Source: Corynebacterium lizhenjunii (GTDB lineage: Bacteria; Actinomycetota; Actinomycetes; Mycobacteriales; Mycobacteriaceae). From it: a stretch of DNA of 64,000 bases. Both the position numbers and the translations under genes were made by a program. This document shows positions 1-8,900 of this stretch, in pieces. Numbering within the stretch: position 1 is the first letter of the stretch; every line of letters begins with the position of its first letter. The DNA lies in NCBI RefSeq assembly GCF_011038655.2, contig NZ_CP064954.1:558001-622000 (forward strand), given 5' to 3'. A model generated the notes under the pieces. The model was not told where the DNA came from. It worked only from the letters and a program-made list of their open reading frames with translations, and made no database searches.

Positions 1-1134
1 GAGCTGCCCACCGCACTGCTTGCCGCACGCGCCGGAAAGGTGGTGGCGCCCGGCCAATCGCGGGAGTTCTTGGCCACCCAACCGGTGTCCAGTTTGGCGG
101 CCGAAGTGGCGCTGGGCTGCGACGCCGACCTAGTGGAGCAGCTGCACAAGCTGGGGTTGCGCACGCTAGGCGAGTTGGCCGCGTTGCCTTCCGCGCAGGT
201 CGCCACGCGCTTTGGGCGCGCCGGGGCGCGGGCGTGGGGTATCGCCAGTGCGGTGCCTGACCGCCGGGTGGCCCCCGCTGAGGTTCCGGCGCAGCTGAGC
301 GTGAGCATCCAGCCCGAAGAGCCCATCGAGCGCGTGGATGCCGCCGCCTTCGCCGCCCGCCAGCTTGCCGCGCAGCTTCACGCCCGCCTGGCCGCTGCGG
401 GACTGGTGTGCGTGCGCTTGCGCGTGCGCGCGGAACTTTCCACTGGCCAGCACCTGGAGCGGATGTGGCGCACCACGCAGGCCCTGGAGGAAGCCGCCAC
501 CGCAGACCGCGTGCGCTGGCAGCTGGATGGATGGTTGACGCAGGGTGGCGGCGGGGGCATCGTCGGTCTAGAGCTTGCCCCGGCGGAGGTCGCGGCCCCG
601 GGGCCGGGGCAGCTGTGGGCGGCTGGGGCTAGCGATGAGCAGATGCGCCGGGCGGTGGCGCGGGTGCAGTCCCAGCTGGGCATCGACAAGGTGGTGCAGC
701 CCCGGGCGGGCGGCGGGCGCGGGGTCGCAGAGCGCGTCGAGCTGACCCCCTTTGGTGAGGCCCGGGACCCGGCACCGCAGGGCAGTTGGCCCGGGCGCAT
801 TCCGGCCCCGCTGCCGGCGCGCCTGGGCGGCGGGGTGGGGCACCCGGCTGCCCGCATGCAGCTTGTCGATGCCGCCGGCCAGCCCATCATCGTTACCGCC
901 GAGGCCCTGCTCTCCGCCGCGCCGCACGCCGCCCGGTGGGGTGCGCAGAACTACTATGTCGCCGGGTGGGCCGGGCCCTGGCCGGTGGATGCGCCGTGGT
1001 GGGACGCGCACAGCAGCACGGGGCGGGTGGCGCGGCTGCAACTGGTGGGCCAGCGTGAAGGCGAAGCCGTGCAGCGGGCGTGGTTGCTGCAGTGGAGCCA
1101 AGGTGCTTGGCGGGTAGAGGCGGCCTACTTTTAG
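1..1134 (+). CDS. imuB: DNA polymerase Y family protein, ImuB-like (5' end outside window)
   Basis: The frame is open from base 1 and ends at the TAG at 1132-1134, so 377 C-terminal residues are visible and the start lies upstream. The visible part has a helix-hairpin-helix stretch (EQLHKLGLRTLGELAALP) followed by a little-finger-like domain, as in ImuB proteins. ImuB is a catalytically inactive Y-family relative that links the beta clamp with DnaE2 in damage-induced mutagenesis; this role comes from mycobacterial work. dnaE2 lies 4.8 kb downstream on the same strand, which supports the assignment. The polymerase palm is not in view, so loss of the catalytic acidic residues cannot be checked. 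Confidence 0.82.
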   Translation, partial: ELPTALLAARAGKVVAPGQSREFLATQPVSSLAAEVALGCDADLVEQLHKLGLRTLGELAALPSAQVATRFGRAGARAWGIASAVPDRRVAPAEVPAQLSVSIQPEEPIERVDAAAFAARQLAAQLHARLAAAGLVCVRLRVRAELSTGQHLERMWRTTQALEEAATADRVRWQLDGWLTQGGGGGIVGLELAPAEVAAPGPGQLWAAGASDEQMRRAVARVQSQLGIDKVVQPRAGGGRGVAERVELTPFGEARDPAPQGSWPGRIPAPLPARLGGGVGHPAARMQLVDAAGQPIIVTAEALLSAAPHAARWGAQNYYVAGWAGPWPVDAPWWDAHSSTGRVARLQLVGQREGEAVQRAWLLQWSQGAWRVEAAYF

Positions 1135-1164
1135 CCCGCGCCGAAGCCGGGCGTGGTGCCGCCC

Positions 1165-1268
1165 CAGCTAGGCGGAACGCTGCCGAAGCTGGCTGGCTGT
1201 GCACCCCGCGCCGAAGCAGCTAGGCGGAACGCTGCCGAAGCTGGCTGGCTGTGCACCCCGCGCCGAAG
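1165..1268. repeat. 52-bp tandem duplication downstream of imuB
   Basis: Two essentially identical 52-bp units (1165-1216 and 1217-1268), each starting CAGCTAGGCGGAACG, lie 30 bp after the imuB stop and end just before the convergent lipoprotein gene. They do not form an obvious terminator. Confidence 0.9.
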
Positions 1269-1284
1269 CCTGGGCCGGGCACGC

Positions 1285-1908
1285 CTAGGCCAGGATGTCG
1301 ATGACCAGCCGCGTGGGCTCTTTGAGCACCTGCACGGAGTAGGCGTGCGGTCCCTTGAGGCCGATAAAGAATTGCGAGCGCCCCTCGAAGGTTCCCGCCG
1401 GAACCACCTCGGTCACAAAGCCGCCCTGGCCGGACACGGTGCCCAGGCGCGGGTCGGGGACGTTGAGCTCAAAGGGCAAGACGGTGCCGTCGATATTGAC
1501 GTTGAGCACGCTGGTGCCAGAGACCTGGATAGTCTTGCCGGACCCCTGTTGGGTGGGGGTGTCGGTGAAGTCGATGAACCAGCCGGGCTCCCCGGTGCCC
1601 ACCAGGTCAAAGACCACGCGCTCGAAGGTTTCATGCTTGCCGGTGCGCACGTCGGCGACCACCAGTTGCGAAGGGGCGGCGGGGCGTTGGGTTTTGAGCT
1701 CCGTGTTGGCATCGCCCAGCGGGGTTAGTCCGGCGGCAGGCGCGGTGCGCAGGGCTGCGGTCTGCGTGGACGGCGCCGGGGCGGGGGCGCTGCAGGCACC
1801 GAGCACCAGTGCGCACCCGGCGGCAGCTACTGCGCAGGCTGCGGGGGCGGGGGCGCAGGCAAGAACGCAATGCTGGCGCTTCCGACGGCCAGAGAAAGCA
1901 GAAAACAT
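1285..1908 (-). CDS. AMIN-like domain lipoprotein
   Basis: This 207-residue protein starts at the ATG at 1908, which follows a GGAGG sequence at good spacing; the longer frame to 1989 would add a non-signal-like stretch. The N-terminus is a basic, hydrophobic lipoprotein signal ending in LGACS, so Cys is the probable lipidation site. After a proline/alanine-rich linker, the last ~125 residues (from about RVVFDLVGTGEPGWF to RLVIDILA) match the AMIN-like domain of actinobacterial secreted proteins. Such proteins are thought to sit in the cell envelope; the ligand is unknown. It is divergent from the sucrase/ferredoxin gene (65 bp apart). Confidence 0.75.
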   Translation of the reverse strand: MFSAFSGRRKRQHCVLACAPAPAACAVAAAGCALVLGACSAPAPAPSTQTAALRTAPAAGLTPLGDANTELKTQRPAAPSQLVVADVRTGKHETFERVVFDLVGTGEPGWFIDFTDTPTQQGSGKTIQVSGTSVLNVNIDGTVLPFELNVPDPRLGTVSGQGGFVTEVVPAGTFEGRSQFFIGLKGPHAYSVQVLKEPTRLVIDILA

Positions 1909-1959
1909 AACCTCCAACCTATAAGCGTTAGTGCAGAAATGGCCAATTATGCAGGCTTG

Positions 1960-1965
1960 TACAAT
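1960..1965 (+). promoter_or_regulatory. -10 hexamer of a probable leaderless promoter
   Basis: TACAAT ends 8 nt before the ATG at 1974, and no ribosome-binding site precedes that ATG. This geometry puts the transcription start at or next to the start codon. Confidence 0.5.
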
Positions 1966-1973
1966 TGCCGAGC

Positions 1974-2858
1974 ATGAACGTGTGCTCATCCTACCTGGCC
2001 GAGCCCCTGGCCGGCACCGCCAAGCAAGAGTCTGTCTATGTGCTGTTTGAGTGGCCCGGCGGCTGGTCGCGCGACGTGCTCGACGGGGAGACCTTCGGGG
2101 CGGAACTGACCGGGAAGCTGCGCGCCAAGCTCAAGGGGGTGGCGGGGCTGCAGCTAATTCGCCGCCCGGGGCGCGCGGGCCGCCAGGTGGGCAAGATGCA
2201 CCGCTGTTACCTGGTGTGGGCGCGCGAAGCGGTGATGGAGATGGTGCTGCTGACTGGCCCGGAGCAGATTCTGGACCTGGATTTGACTGGGCCTGGCCGC
2301 AACGGGGGTGGGGTCATTGATGCGCCGTTGATGCTGGTGTGCACGCACGCGAAGCGGGATCAGTGCTGCGCGGTCAAGGGCCGTCCTTTGGCTGCGGAGT
2401 TGGACCGGCAGTTTCCGGCGTCGTTGGTGTGGGAGACGTCGCACACTAAGGGGCACCGTTTTGCGCCTTCGGTGTTGCTGATGCCGTGGGGGTATTCCTT
2501 CGGCCGACTCACTGCGCAGGCCGGTGCGCAGCTGTTGGCTCGGGCGATTGAGGGGAAGTTCTTTGTGCCAGCCAACCGTGGTTCTGGCCTGTTGTCGCCG
2601 CGTTGTCAGGTGGCGGAGCTGGCGGTGGCGCAGCTGTTGCTCCAGGCGGGGGAGGAGCTGGCTTATGGGGCACTTGAGCTTGCCGATGCCCCCTCATCCA
2701 CCAGCCCCGTGCGGGTCACCCACCCAGACGGGCGGGCCTGGGATGTGGCGTTGGAGCAGCGGGAGGTCGCCGGGGTGGTGTCCTCGTGCGGGGATGAGCC
2801 GAAGACAGCCCGCGCGTGGGTGCCGCGCACTGAGCCGGTGCTGGTGCTGGGCACCTAG
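1974..2858 (+). CDS. Sucrase/ferredoxin-like (thioredoxin-fold) family protein
   Basis: The protein has 294 residues. The family signature is visible: VCTHAKRDQCCAVKGRPLA near the middle with three cysteines, followed by WETSHTKGHRFAPSVLLMPWG, the form of the conserved S-H-x-x-G-H-R-F-A block. Family members have a thioredoxin-like fold related to [2Fe-2S] ferredoxins; their reaction is not established. The ATG at 1974 is preferred over the one at 1965 because a TACAAT hexamer lies 8 nt upstream. The C-terminal part carries one copy of the window-wide 16-bp motif, read as ELADAP in a linker, which suggests that segment is tolerant of insertion. Confidence 0.8.
   Translation: MNVCSSYLAEPLAGTAKQESVYVLFEWPGGWSRDVLDGETFGAELTGKLRAKLKGVAGLQLIRRPGRAGRQVGKMHRCYLVWAREAVMEMVLLTGPEQILDLDLTGPGRNGGGVIDAPLMLVCTHAKRDQCCAVKGRPLAAELDRQFPASLVWETSHTKGHRFAPSVLLMPWGYSFGRLTAQAGAQLLARAIEGKFFVPANRGSGLLSPRCQVAELAVAQLLLQAGEELAYGALELADAPSSTSPVRVTHPDGRAWDVALEQREVAGVVSSCGDEPKTARAWVPRTEPVLVLGT
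2678..2693 (+). repeat. 16-bp dispersed motif, perfect copy
   Basis: GCTTGCCGATGCCCCC inside the sucrase/ferredoxin-like gene, read as Leu-Ala-Asp-Ala-Pro near the C-terminus. Confidence 0.9.
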
Positions 2859-2892
2859 CTGGCTTTGGGGCGCGGCGCCTGGCCGCCGGTGG

Positions 2893-2961
2893 CGCGGGCT
2901 CGGCTGGCGCTGCGTGACCGGGCGGCGCCGCGGGCTCGGCTGGCGCTGCGGGACCGGGCGG
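2893..2961. repeat. 36-bp imperfect tandem duplication plus motif copy nearby
   Basis: Two units starting CGCGGGCTCGGCTGGCGC at 2893 and 2929 lie just after the sucrase/ferredoxin-like stop. A reverse copy of the dispersed motif (GGGGGCATCGGCAGA, from 2978) follows before the metI stop. Confidence 0.8.
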
Positions 2962-3004
2962 TGGTGAGGGTGCCGGAGGGGGCATCGGCAGATTAGCGGG
3001 CAGA

Positions 3005-3685
3005 CTAGCGGCGCATGATTTTGGCGGAGAGCCAGTTGCCGAAGAACTGGGCGGCCTGCACCAGGACGATGATGATGAGGGTAGCCACCACGGTGACTTC
3101 CCACTCGAAGGAGCGGTAACCGTAGACGATGGCGAAGTCACCCAGGCCGCCGCCGCCCACATAGCCGGCCATGGCGGACATGTCCACCACGCCGATGAAG
3201 AGGAAGGTGTAGCCCAGCACCAGCGGGCCGAGGGCCTCCGGCACGATGACGGAGGTGATGATCTTCCAGGGACTTGCGCCCATGGAGCGGGCGGCCTCAA
3301 TGACGCCCGGGTCGATGGCCACCAGGTTTTGTTCCACAATGCGGGCCACGGCGAAGGTCGCGGCGATGATCATGACGAAGGTGGCGGGGTTACGGCCGAT
3401 GGAGCCGCCCATGACCGCCATGGTCAGCGGCTGGACGAAGGCGAGCAGGATAATGAAGGGGATGGGGCGGACGAAGTTGACCGCCAGGTTGATGAACAAG
3501 TAGATGAACTTGTTCTGCAGGATTCCGCCCGGGCGGGTGGTGTAGAGCAGCACACCCAGGCCCAGGCCCAAGATGCCGGCGACCAGCATGGTCACGGAGA
3601 CCATGATGAGGGTGTCGACGATGGCTTCGCCCAGGGTGGGGCCCAGGCGATCCCAGTTGGCTTCTGCGAGGTGGGTTACGGTCAT
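3005..3685 (-). CDS. metI: Methionine ABC transporter permease MetI
   Basis: The protein has 226 residues, about five membrane segments and a typical inner-membrane permease EAA-like loop (EAARSMGASPWKIITSVIVPEAL around residues 130-155), which docks on the ATPase. It forms the channel of the MetNIQ importer for D/L-methionine at the plasma membrane. The start ATG overlaps the metN stop by 4 nt, so translation is coupled to metN. Length and order (metQ-metN-metI) are those of the family. Confidence 0.93.
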   Translation of the reverse strand: MTVTHLAEANWDRLGPTLGEAIVDTLIMVSVTMLVAGILGLGLGVLLYTTRPGGILQNKFIYLFINLAVNFVRPIPFIILLAFVQPLTMAVMGGSIGRNPATFVMIIAATFAVARIVEQNLVAIDPGVIEAARSMGASPWKIITSVIVPEALGPLVLGYTFLFIGVVDMSAMAGYVGGGGLGDFAIVYGYRSFEWEVTVVATLIIIVLVQAAQFFGNWLSAKIMRR

Positions 3686-4713
3686 CGCTGGATCTCCTCA
3701 ATGTCGGTGGTGGCCTGCAAGGTGGTGTAGAAACGGTCGATGGCCTCGGCCGGCCCGCCTAGGCGGACGGTGACTTTGCCAAAGGAGCGCTGCTGCAAGG
3801 TGGTCACGCCGCCGTGGACAATGGCGATGGATCCGCCATCGGCCTGCAGTTGGCTCGCGGCGGTAAAGAAGCCGGAGTGCTCGGTGAGGTTGATGGTAAA
3901 CAGGCGGCCTTCGTGGGCCAGCAGATCATCAGCCTCTACGACGTCCGGGGTGTTGCGCAGCGAGGTGGCCACGAACTTTGCGGCCGTGTCGGTCTGCGGG
4001 TTGGAGAAGACCTCAAAGACGGAGCCCTTTTCGACTACCCGGCCGTTTTCCATCACCACCACGGTATCCGCGATGGAGCGCACCACTTCCATCTCATGGG
4101 TAATGACCACGATGGTAATGCCCAGCTCCCTGTTGACCTTGCGCAGCAAGTCCAGCACCTCTTGGGTGGTGGTGGGGTCCAGGGCGGAGGTGGCTTCATC
4201 GGCAAGCAGCAGGGAAGGGTTGGTGGCCAGGGCGCGCGCGATACCCACGCGCTGCTTCTGGCCGCCAGAGAGCTGCTCAGGGTAGTTGCTGCCCTTGTCT
4301 CCCAGGCCCACGAAGTCCAGCAGTTCTTGGACGCGGCGGGTGCGCTCCGCCTTGGGTACGCCAGCTAGCTGCAGCGGGTAGGCCACGTTGCCGGCGGCAG
4401 TGCGTGAGGACATGAGGTTGAACTGCTGGAAAATCATGCCGATGTTGCGGCGGATGCCGCGCAGCTTAGCTTCCGGCAGGCCTACGATGTTGGTGCCATC
4501 GAGGAGGACCTCGCCGGACGTTGGCGTATCCAGTGCGTTAATCATGCGCACCAGGGTGGACTTGCCGGCACCGGAGTAGCCGATTATGCCAACAATCTCA
4601 CCGGGCTCGATGTCGAAGGTGATGTCATCGAGAGCCAAGGTCTCAGTCTTGTTGTTGTTAAAGACCTTGGAGAGGTTGCGAAATTGGATTCGCGTGCCCT
4701 GGGAGTGTGTCAC
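3682..4713 (-). CDS. metN: Methionine ABC transporter ATP-binding protein MetN
   Basis: The protein has 343 residues. It shows Walker A (GYSGAGKSTL, about residue 45), the signature LSGGQKQRVGIARAL, Walker B LLLADEATSALD and a switch His (VITHEME). A C-terminal ~95-residue domain (from about DDLLAHEGRLFTINL) fits the NIL regulatory domain, which in other MetN proteins binds methionine and shuts off transport. It is the middle gene of metQ-metN-metI, with 145 nt of hairpin-rich spacer after metQ and a 4-nt overlap with metI. Confidence 0.94.
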   Translation of the reverse strand: MTHSQGTRIQFRNLSKVFNNNKTETLALDDITFDIEPGEIVGIIGYSGAGKSTLVRMINALDTPTSGEVLLDGTNIVGLPEAKLRGIRRNIGMIFQQFNLMSSRTAAGNVAYPLQLAGVPKAERTRRVQELLDFVGLGDKGSNYPEQLSGGQKQRVGIARALATNPSLLLADEATSALDPTTTQEVLDLLRKVNRELGITIVVITHEMEVVRSIADTVVVMENGRVVEKGSVFEVFSNPQTDTAAKFVATSLRNTPDVVEADDLLAHEGRLFTINLTEHSGFFTAASQLQADGGSIAIVHGGVTTLQQRSFGKVTVRLGGPAEAIDRFYTTLQATTDIEEIQR

Positions 4714-4794
4714 GGGCAGGGTTCCTTACTTGTTGCGGGGTGGGCGGTGGCGGACCGCGGCCGGACGCGCGGGCGCCATGTGGAGAGTCGAAAG

Positions 4795-4848
4795 CCCGGA
4801 CCGGTGGCACGCGGTCCGGGCGGTTCCATGCGGAAGGCTTCCCTTCCG
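4795..4848. promoter_or_regulatory. Two hairpins in the metQ-metN spacer
   Basis: CCCGGACCG (4795-4803) pairs with CGGTCCGGG (4812-4820), and CGGAAG (4831-4836) pairs with CTTCCG (4843-4848). No T-run follows on the transcribed (minus) strand, so a role as partial terminator or processing signal, giving more MetQ than MetN/MetI, is an inference. Confidence 0.45.
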
Positions 4849-4858
4849 GGAACGGAGG

Positions 4859-5743
4859 TTAGGAGGATTGCTTCTCCAGGCGCTCGAGGATCTCCTGCAG
4901 CTCCTCACGCGGGCGGTCCACGGCGATGGCGGAGTTGCCAGAGGACTCCAGCACGGCGGCCGTAACCTTCGGGTCCTTCCACAGCTTGGCCAGGTCGTTG
5001 AGGGCCTTGTCATCGACGCTGTCGGCGCGCACAGCCCAGACGTTGATGTAGGGCTCGGCTTCCTCGTTGTTCGGGTCATCGTAGAACAGGGCGTCTTCGA
5101 TGGTCACGTTGGCGTCGCCCCAGAAGGAGTTGTTGATAATTGCCGGGCGGCCCTCGTTGTAGCCGGTGGGGGTCTGGGCGGCATCGACTGGGGTGACGGT
5201 GACCTTGGACTTGGCCTCATCCAGGTCTGCCGGGGTGGGGGTCAAGATGTTGGAATCCTTGAACTCGACCAGGCCAGCCTGCTTGAGCACTAGCAGGGCG
5301 CGGCCCTGGTTGGTGGAGTCGTTCGGGATCACCACGGTCTGGCCCTCGATGCCCTTGAGGTCGCTGTGATCCTTCCAGAAGATGGCCAACGGGTAGATTT
5401 CGGTGGACGCCAGCGGCACCAGCTTGGTGTTGTTGCCCTTGTTGTACTCGGCCAAGTACTTCAGGTGCTGGTACTTGTTGGTGTCCAGCTGGTCTTCGGC
5501 CAGTGCCTGGTTGGGGGTGGCGTAGTCGCCGAAGTTTTGGATCTTGATGTTGTAGCCAGCTTCTTCTGCTAGCTCTTCGAAGATGGCCCACTCTTCCAGG
5601 TTGGAGTCGGTGGTGCCGATACGGATGGGGCTGGAGGATTCTGCGGAGCCTGCCTCGGTGGAGGAGTCAGAGCTGGAGCAGGCCACCAGGGTGGTGGCGG
5701 CCAGGGCTGCGACGGCAGTGGCCAGGGTGCGGCGGATGTGCAT
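4859..5743 (-). CDS. metQ: Methionine-binding lipoprotein MetQ (NlpA family)
   Basis: This 294-residue substrate-binding lipoprotein has a signal peptide ending in LVACSSS, so Cys is the likely lipidated residue. The rest matches the NlpA/MetQ fold: IRIGTTDSNLEEWAIFEEL near the mature N-terminus and VVIPNDSTNQGRALLVLK in the hinge region. It captures methionine outside the membrane and delivers it to MetI. The ATG at 5743 (AGAGAG upstream) is preferred over the GTG at 5752. It is divergent from dnaE2. I looked for a McbR-type TAGAC-N6-GTCTA operator upstream and did not find one. Confidence 0.92.
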   Translation of the reverse strand: MHIRRTLATAVAALAATTLVACSSSDSSTEAGSAESSSPIRIGTTDSNLEEWAIFEELAEEAGYNIKIQNFGDYATPNQALAEDQLDTNKYQHLKYLAEYNKGNNTKLVPLASTEIYPLAIFWKDHSDLKGIEGQTVVIPNDSTNQGRALLVLKQAGLVEFKDSNILTPTPADLDEAKSKVTVTPVDAAQTPTGYNEGRPAIINNSFWGDANVTIEDALFYDDPNNEEAEPYINVWAVRADSVDDKALNDLAKLWKDPKVTAAVLESSGNSAIAVDRPREELQEILERLEKQSS

Positions 5744-5860
5744 GGGTGGCACTCTCTTTCTGCGTTAATTGGGGTATTGGTCAGTTTTTAACAGTTGCCC
5801 AACCTAGCAACGGTTGAACAGCTTTGTCTACTTGTGTGTCAAGCCGGCGAACAGCCCGGA

Positions 5861-5876
5861 TAGAACAGAAATTCTA
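5861..5876. promoter_or_regulatory. Inverted repeat in the metQ/dnaE2 intergenic region
   Basis: TAGAA (5861-5865) and TTCTA (5872-5876) flank a 6-nt spacer 41 bp before the dnaE2 start. It may be an operator for either divergent gene. It does not match the actinobacterial LexA consensus (CGAAC...GTTCG). Confidence 0.25.
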
Positions 5877-5916
5877 CCCTGTGTTAGGGTGGTGGCGTCA
5901 AGTGAGGAGGTTTCTG

Positions 5917-8900
5917 GTGCGGTTTAATGGTGGCGAGGCCCTGCCGTGGTCCCGTGTGGAGCGCATTCTTTCCGGCCGTCCCGGCCCGGTCCCGGTTCCG
6001 GTGGACCATCTTGCCGATGCCCCCTCTACCGCCGCCAGCTCTGCTGGTGCCGCGCCGGTGGGTGTTGGCCAGGGGGCGGTGCCTTTTGCCGAGCTGCACG
6101 CGGTGTCTGCTTATTCCTTCCTTGATGGCGCTTGTGAGCCGGAGGAATTGGTAGATCGCGCCGTGGAGCTGGGTCTTTGTGCGCTAGCGGTGGTGGACCG
6201 TGATGGCTTTTATGGGCTGATGAAGTTCGTGGAAGCCTCCGCGCGTGCACAACTGCCCGCGCTCTACGGCGTGGAGTTGAGTCTTAACGAAGGTGTACTG
6301 ACGGTGCTGGCGCGCTCGCCGGAGGGCTACCGCAGGCTCAGCCGCCTGGTGGCGCGCGCCCGCATGGACGCGGGTGAAAAAGGTCGCGTGAGCTACCCGC
6401 CACTGCCAGACGTGCTCACGGCTTTGGGGGAAGAATGCGTGTACCTGCTGGGCTGGCAGTGGGTAGAGAAGATCGACACCTTTATCGAGAGAATAAAAAT
6501 AGACTGCTTGGTACTCGAATACGAGTCCACCCAAACCCCAGAGGACGCCGACCACCATGCTGAGCTGGACAAGCTCTCCGGCCTGCGCGCTATCGCCACC
6601 GCCTGCCCCGCGGCGGCAACCCGCAGCCAAGCCCGCCTGGCCGCAGCCAAGCGCGCCCTGGCCCGCCGCGACAACCTAGCCGCAGCAGCCCCACACCTGC
6701 ACCCGATGGGGGCTGGCTGGCTGCGCTCCGGGCAGCAGATGCTTCAACTCTTTCCCGGCCGCGAGGACCTCATCGCAGCCACAGTAGATCTAGCCCGCGA
6801 ATGCACCTTCACCTGGTCCGCACTTGCCCCGCGCCTGCCAGACTTCACCGTACCGGATGGGCACAGCGAACAAACCTGGCTCGAGCACCTGACCTGGCAA
6901 CGCGCAGCCCACCGCTATGCCAGCAGACCTGAGGAAATCTGGACACAGGCGCGGCGGCAGATAGGCCATGAGCTGGGGGTCATCGGCAAGCTAGGGTTCC
7001 CGGGCTACTTCCTCATCGTGGCGGACCTGGTGGACTTTTGCCGCAGCCACAACATCTTGTGCCAAGGGCGCGGCTCGGCGGCGAACTCCGTGGTGTGCTT
7101 CAGCCTGGGCATCACGAATGCGGAGCCGGTGTCTGCGGGGCTGCTCTTTGAGCGTTTCCTGTCCCCGGACCGCGACGGCCCGCCCGATATTGACATTGAT
7201 ATTGAGTCCGGACGCCGCGAGGAAGTGATTCAATACGTCTACCGCCAGCACGGGCGCGAGCGCGCCGCCCAGGTAGCGAACGTGATTAGCTACCGGCGCA
7301 AAGGTGCGGTGCGCGACGCCGCCCGGGCGCTGGGCTACCCGCAAGGCACCGCCGACGCCTGGGCCAAAGGCATCCACACTCCGCCCGCCGATGTGGAATC
7401 CCTGGCGCAGCAACTGCTGGGGCAGCCGCGTCACCTGGGCATTCACTCCGGAGGTATGGTGCTGTGCGACCGTCCGCTTGCCGATGTCGTGCCCACCGAA
7501 TGGGCGCGCATGGAAGGCCGCTCCGTGCTGCAATGGGACAAAGACGACTGCGCCGCCGCCGGGCTGGTGAAGTTCGACCTGCTGGGGCTAGGCATGCTGG
7601 AGGCGCTGCACCACATGCTGGACCTGGTGGAAGAGACCACCGGGCGCACCATCAACCTGTGGGAACTGGACCTGACGGACCCGCAGGTCTACGCCATGCT
7701 CAGCCGTGCCGATGCCGTGGGAGTGTTCCAGGTGGAATCCCGCGCGCAGCTGTCTACCTTGCCGCGGCTGAAACCGCAAAAGTTCTTTGACCTGGTGGTG
7801 GAGGTGGCGCTGATTCGCCCCGGGCCCATTCAGGGCGGTTCAGTGCACCCCTATCTGCGCCGCCGCGACGGCCTGGAACCGGTGGAGTACGACCACCCGG
7901 TGCTGGAGAAATCCCTGGGCAAGACCTTGGGTATTCCGCTGTTTCAAGAGCAATTGATGCAAATTGCCGTCGATGCCGCCGGGTTCTCCGGCGCCGAAGC
8001 CGATGACCTGCGCCGAGCCATGGGCTCCAAGCGTTCCCCCGCGCGCATGGCCGCGCTGCGCCAGCGTTTCTACGACGGGCTGCGGGAAACCAACGGCATT
8101 GAAGGCGCCACCGCGGACCGGCTGTGGCAAAAAATCGTGGCCTTCGCCGCGTATGGCTTCCCGGAATCTCACGCGCAGTCTTTTGCGTCGCTGGTGTATT
8201 TTTCTGCGTGGATGAAGTACTACTATCCCGCGCAGTTTTGCGTGGGCCTGTTGCGGGCGCAGCCGATGGGCTTTTACTCCCCGCAGTCGCTGATTCAAGA
8301 CGCCCGCCGGCACGGCATTAAGATTCTGCCGGTAAGTGTGAATGACTCCGGCTCACAGGCTCGCGTGGTGCGCGCCACTGATGGCAGCTTCGCTATTCGC
8401 CTGGGCCTGAACCTGATCAAGGGCTTGGGCGGCAAGGCTGCCGCCCGCATCGAGTCCGCCCGCGCCGCTTCGCCCAACGCTGCCGCCAGTCCCGCCCGCG
8501 CCGCTTCGCCCAACGCTGCCGCCAGTCCCGCCCGCGCCGCTTCGCCCAACGCTGCCGACCCTGGTGCGCCGTTTGCCGGGATTGCGGACCTGTCGCGCCG
8601 CGCGGACTTATCCGTCGAGCACGTCGAGGCCCTGGCCGCTGCCGGCGCCCTCGATTGCCTGGGCGTGGACCGCCGTCAGGCCTTGTGGCAGGCCGGCGTG
8701 GCCGCCACTGAACGTGCCGACATGCTGCCAGGGGTCTCCGCGATTACTCCACCCGCGCTGCCGGGTATGTCCGCCTTTGAGCTTCTGGCGACCGATATTG
8801 CGGCTACCGGAGTGACGCCCGATAGCCAGCCGATGCAACACCTGCGCACCCACCTCCACCAACGCGGCGTGCTTACCGCGGCACAGTTGCCTGCGGCGGA

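Noticed and set aside
5744..5916. LexA or McbR operator between metQ and dnaE2
   Set aside because: Expected from gene function, but neither CGAAC-N-GTTCG nor TAGAC-N6-GTCTA is present; only an unrelated TAGAA/TTCTA repeat was found.
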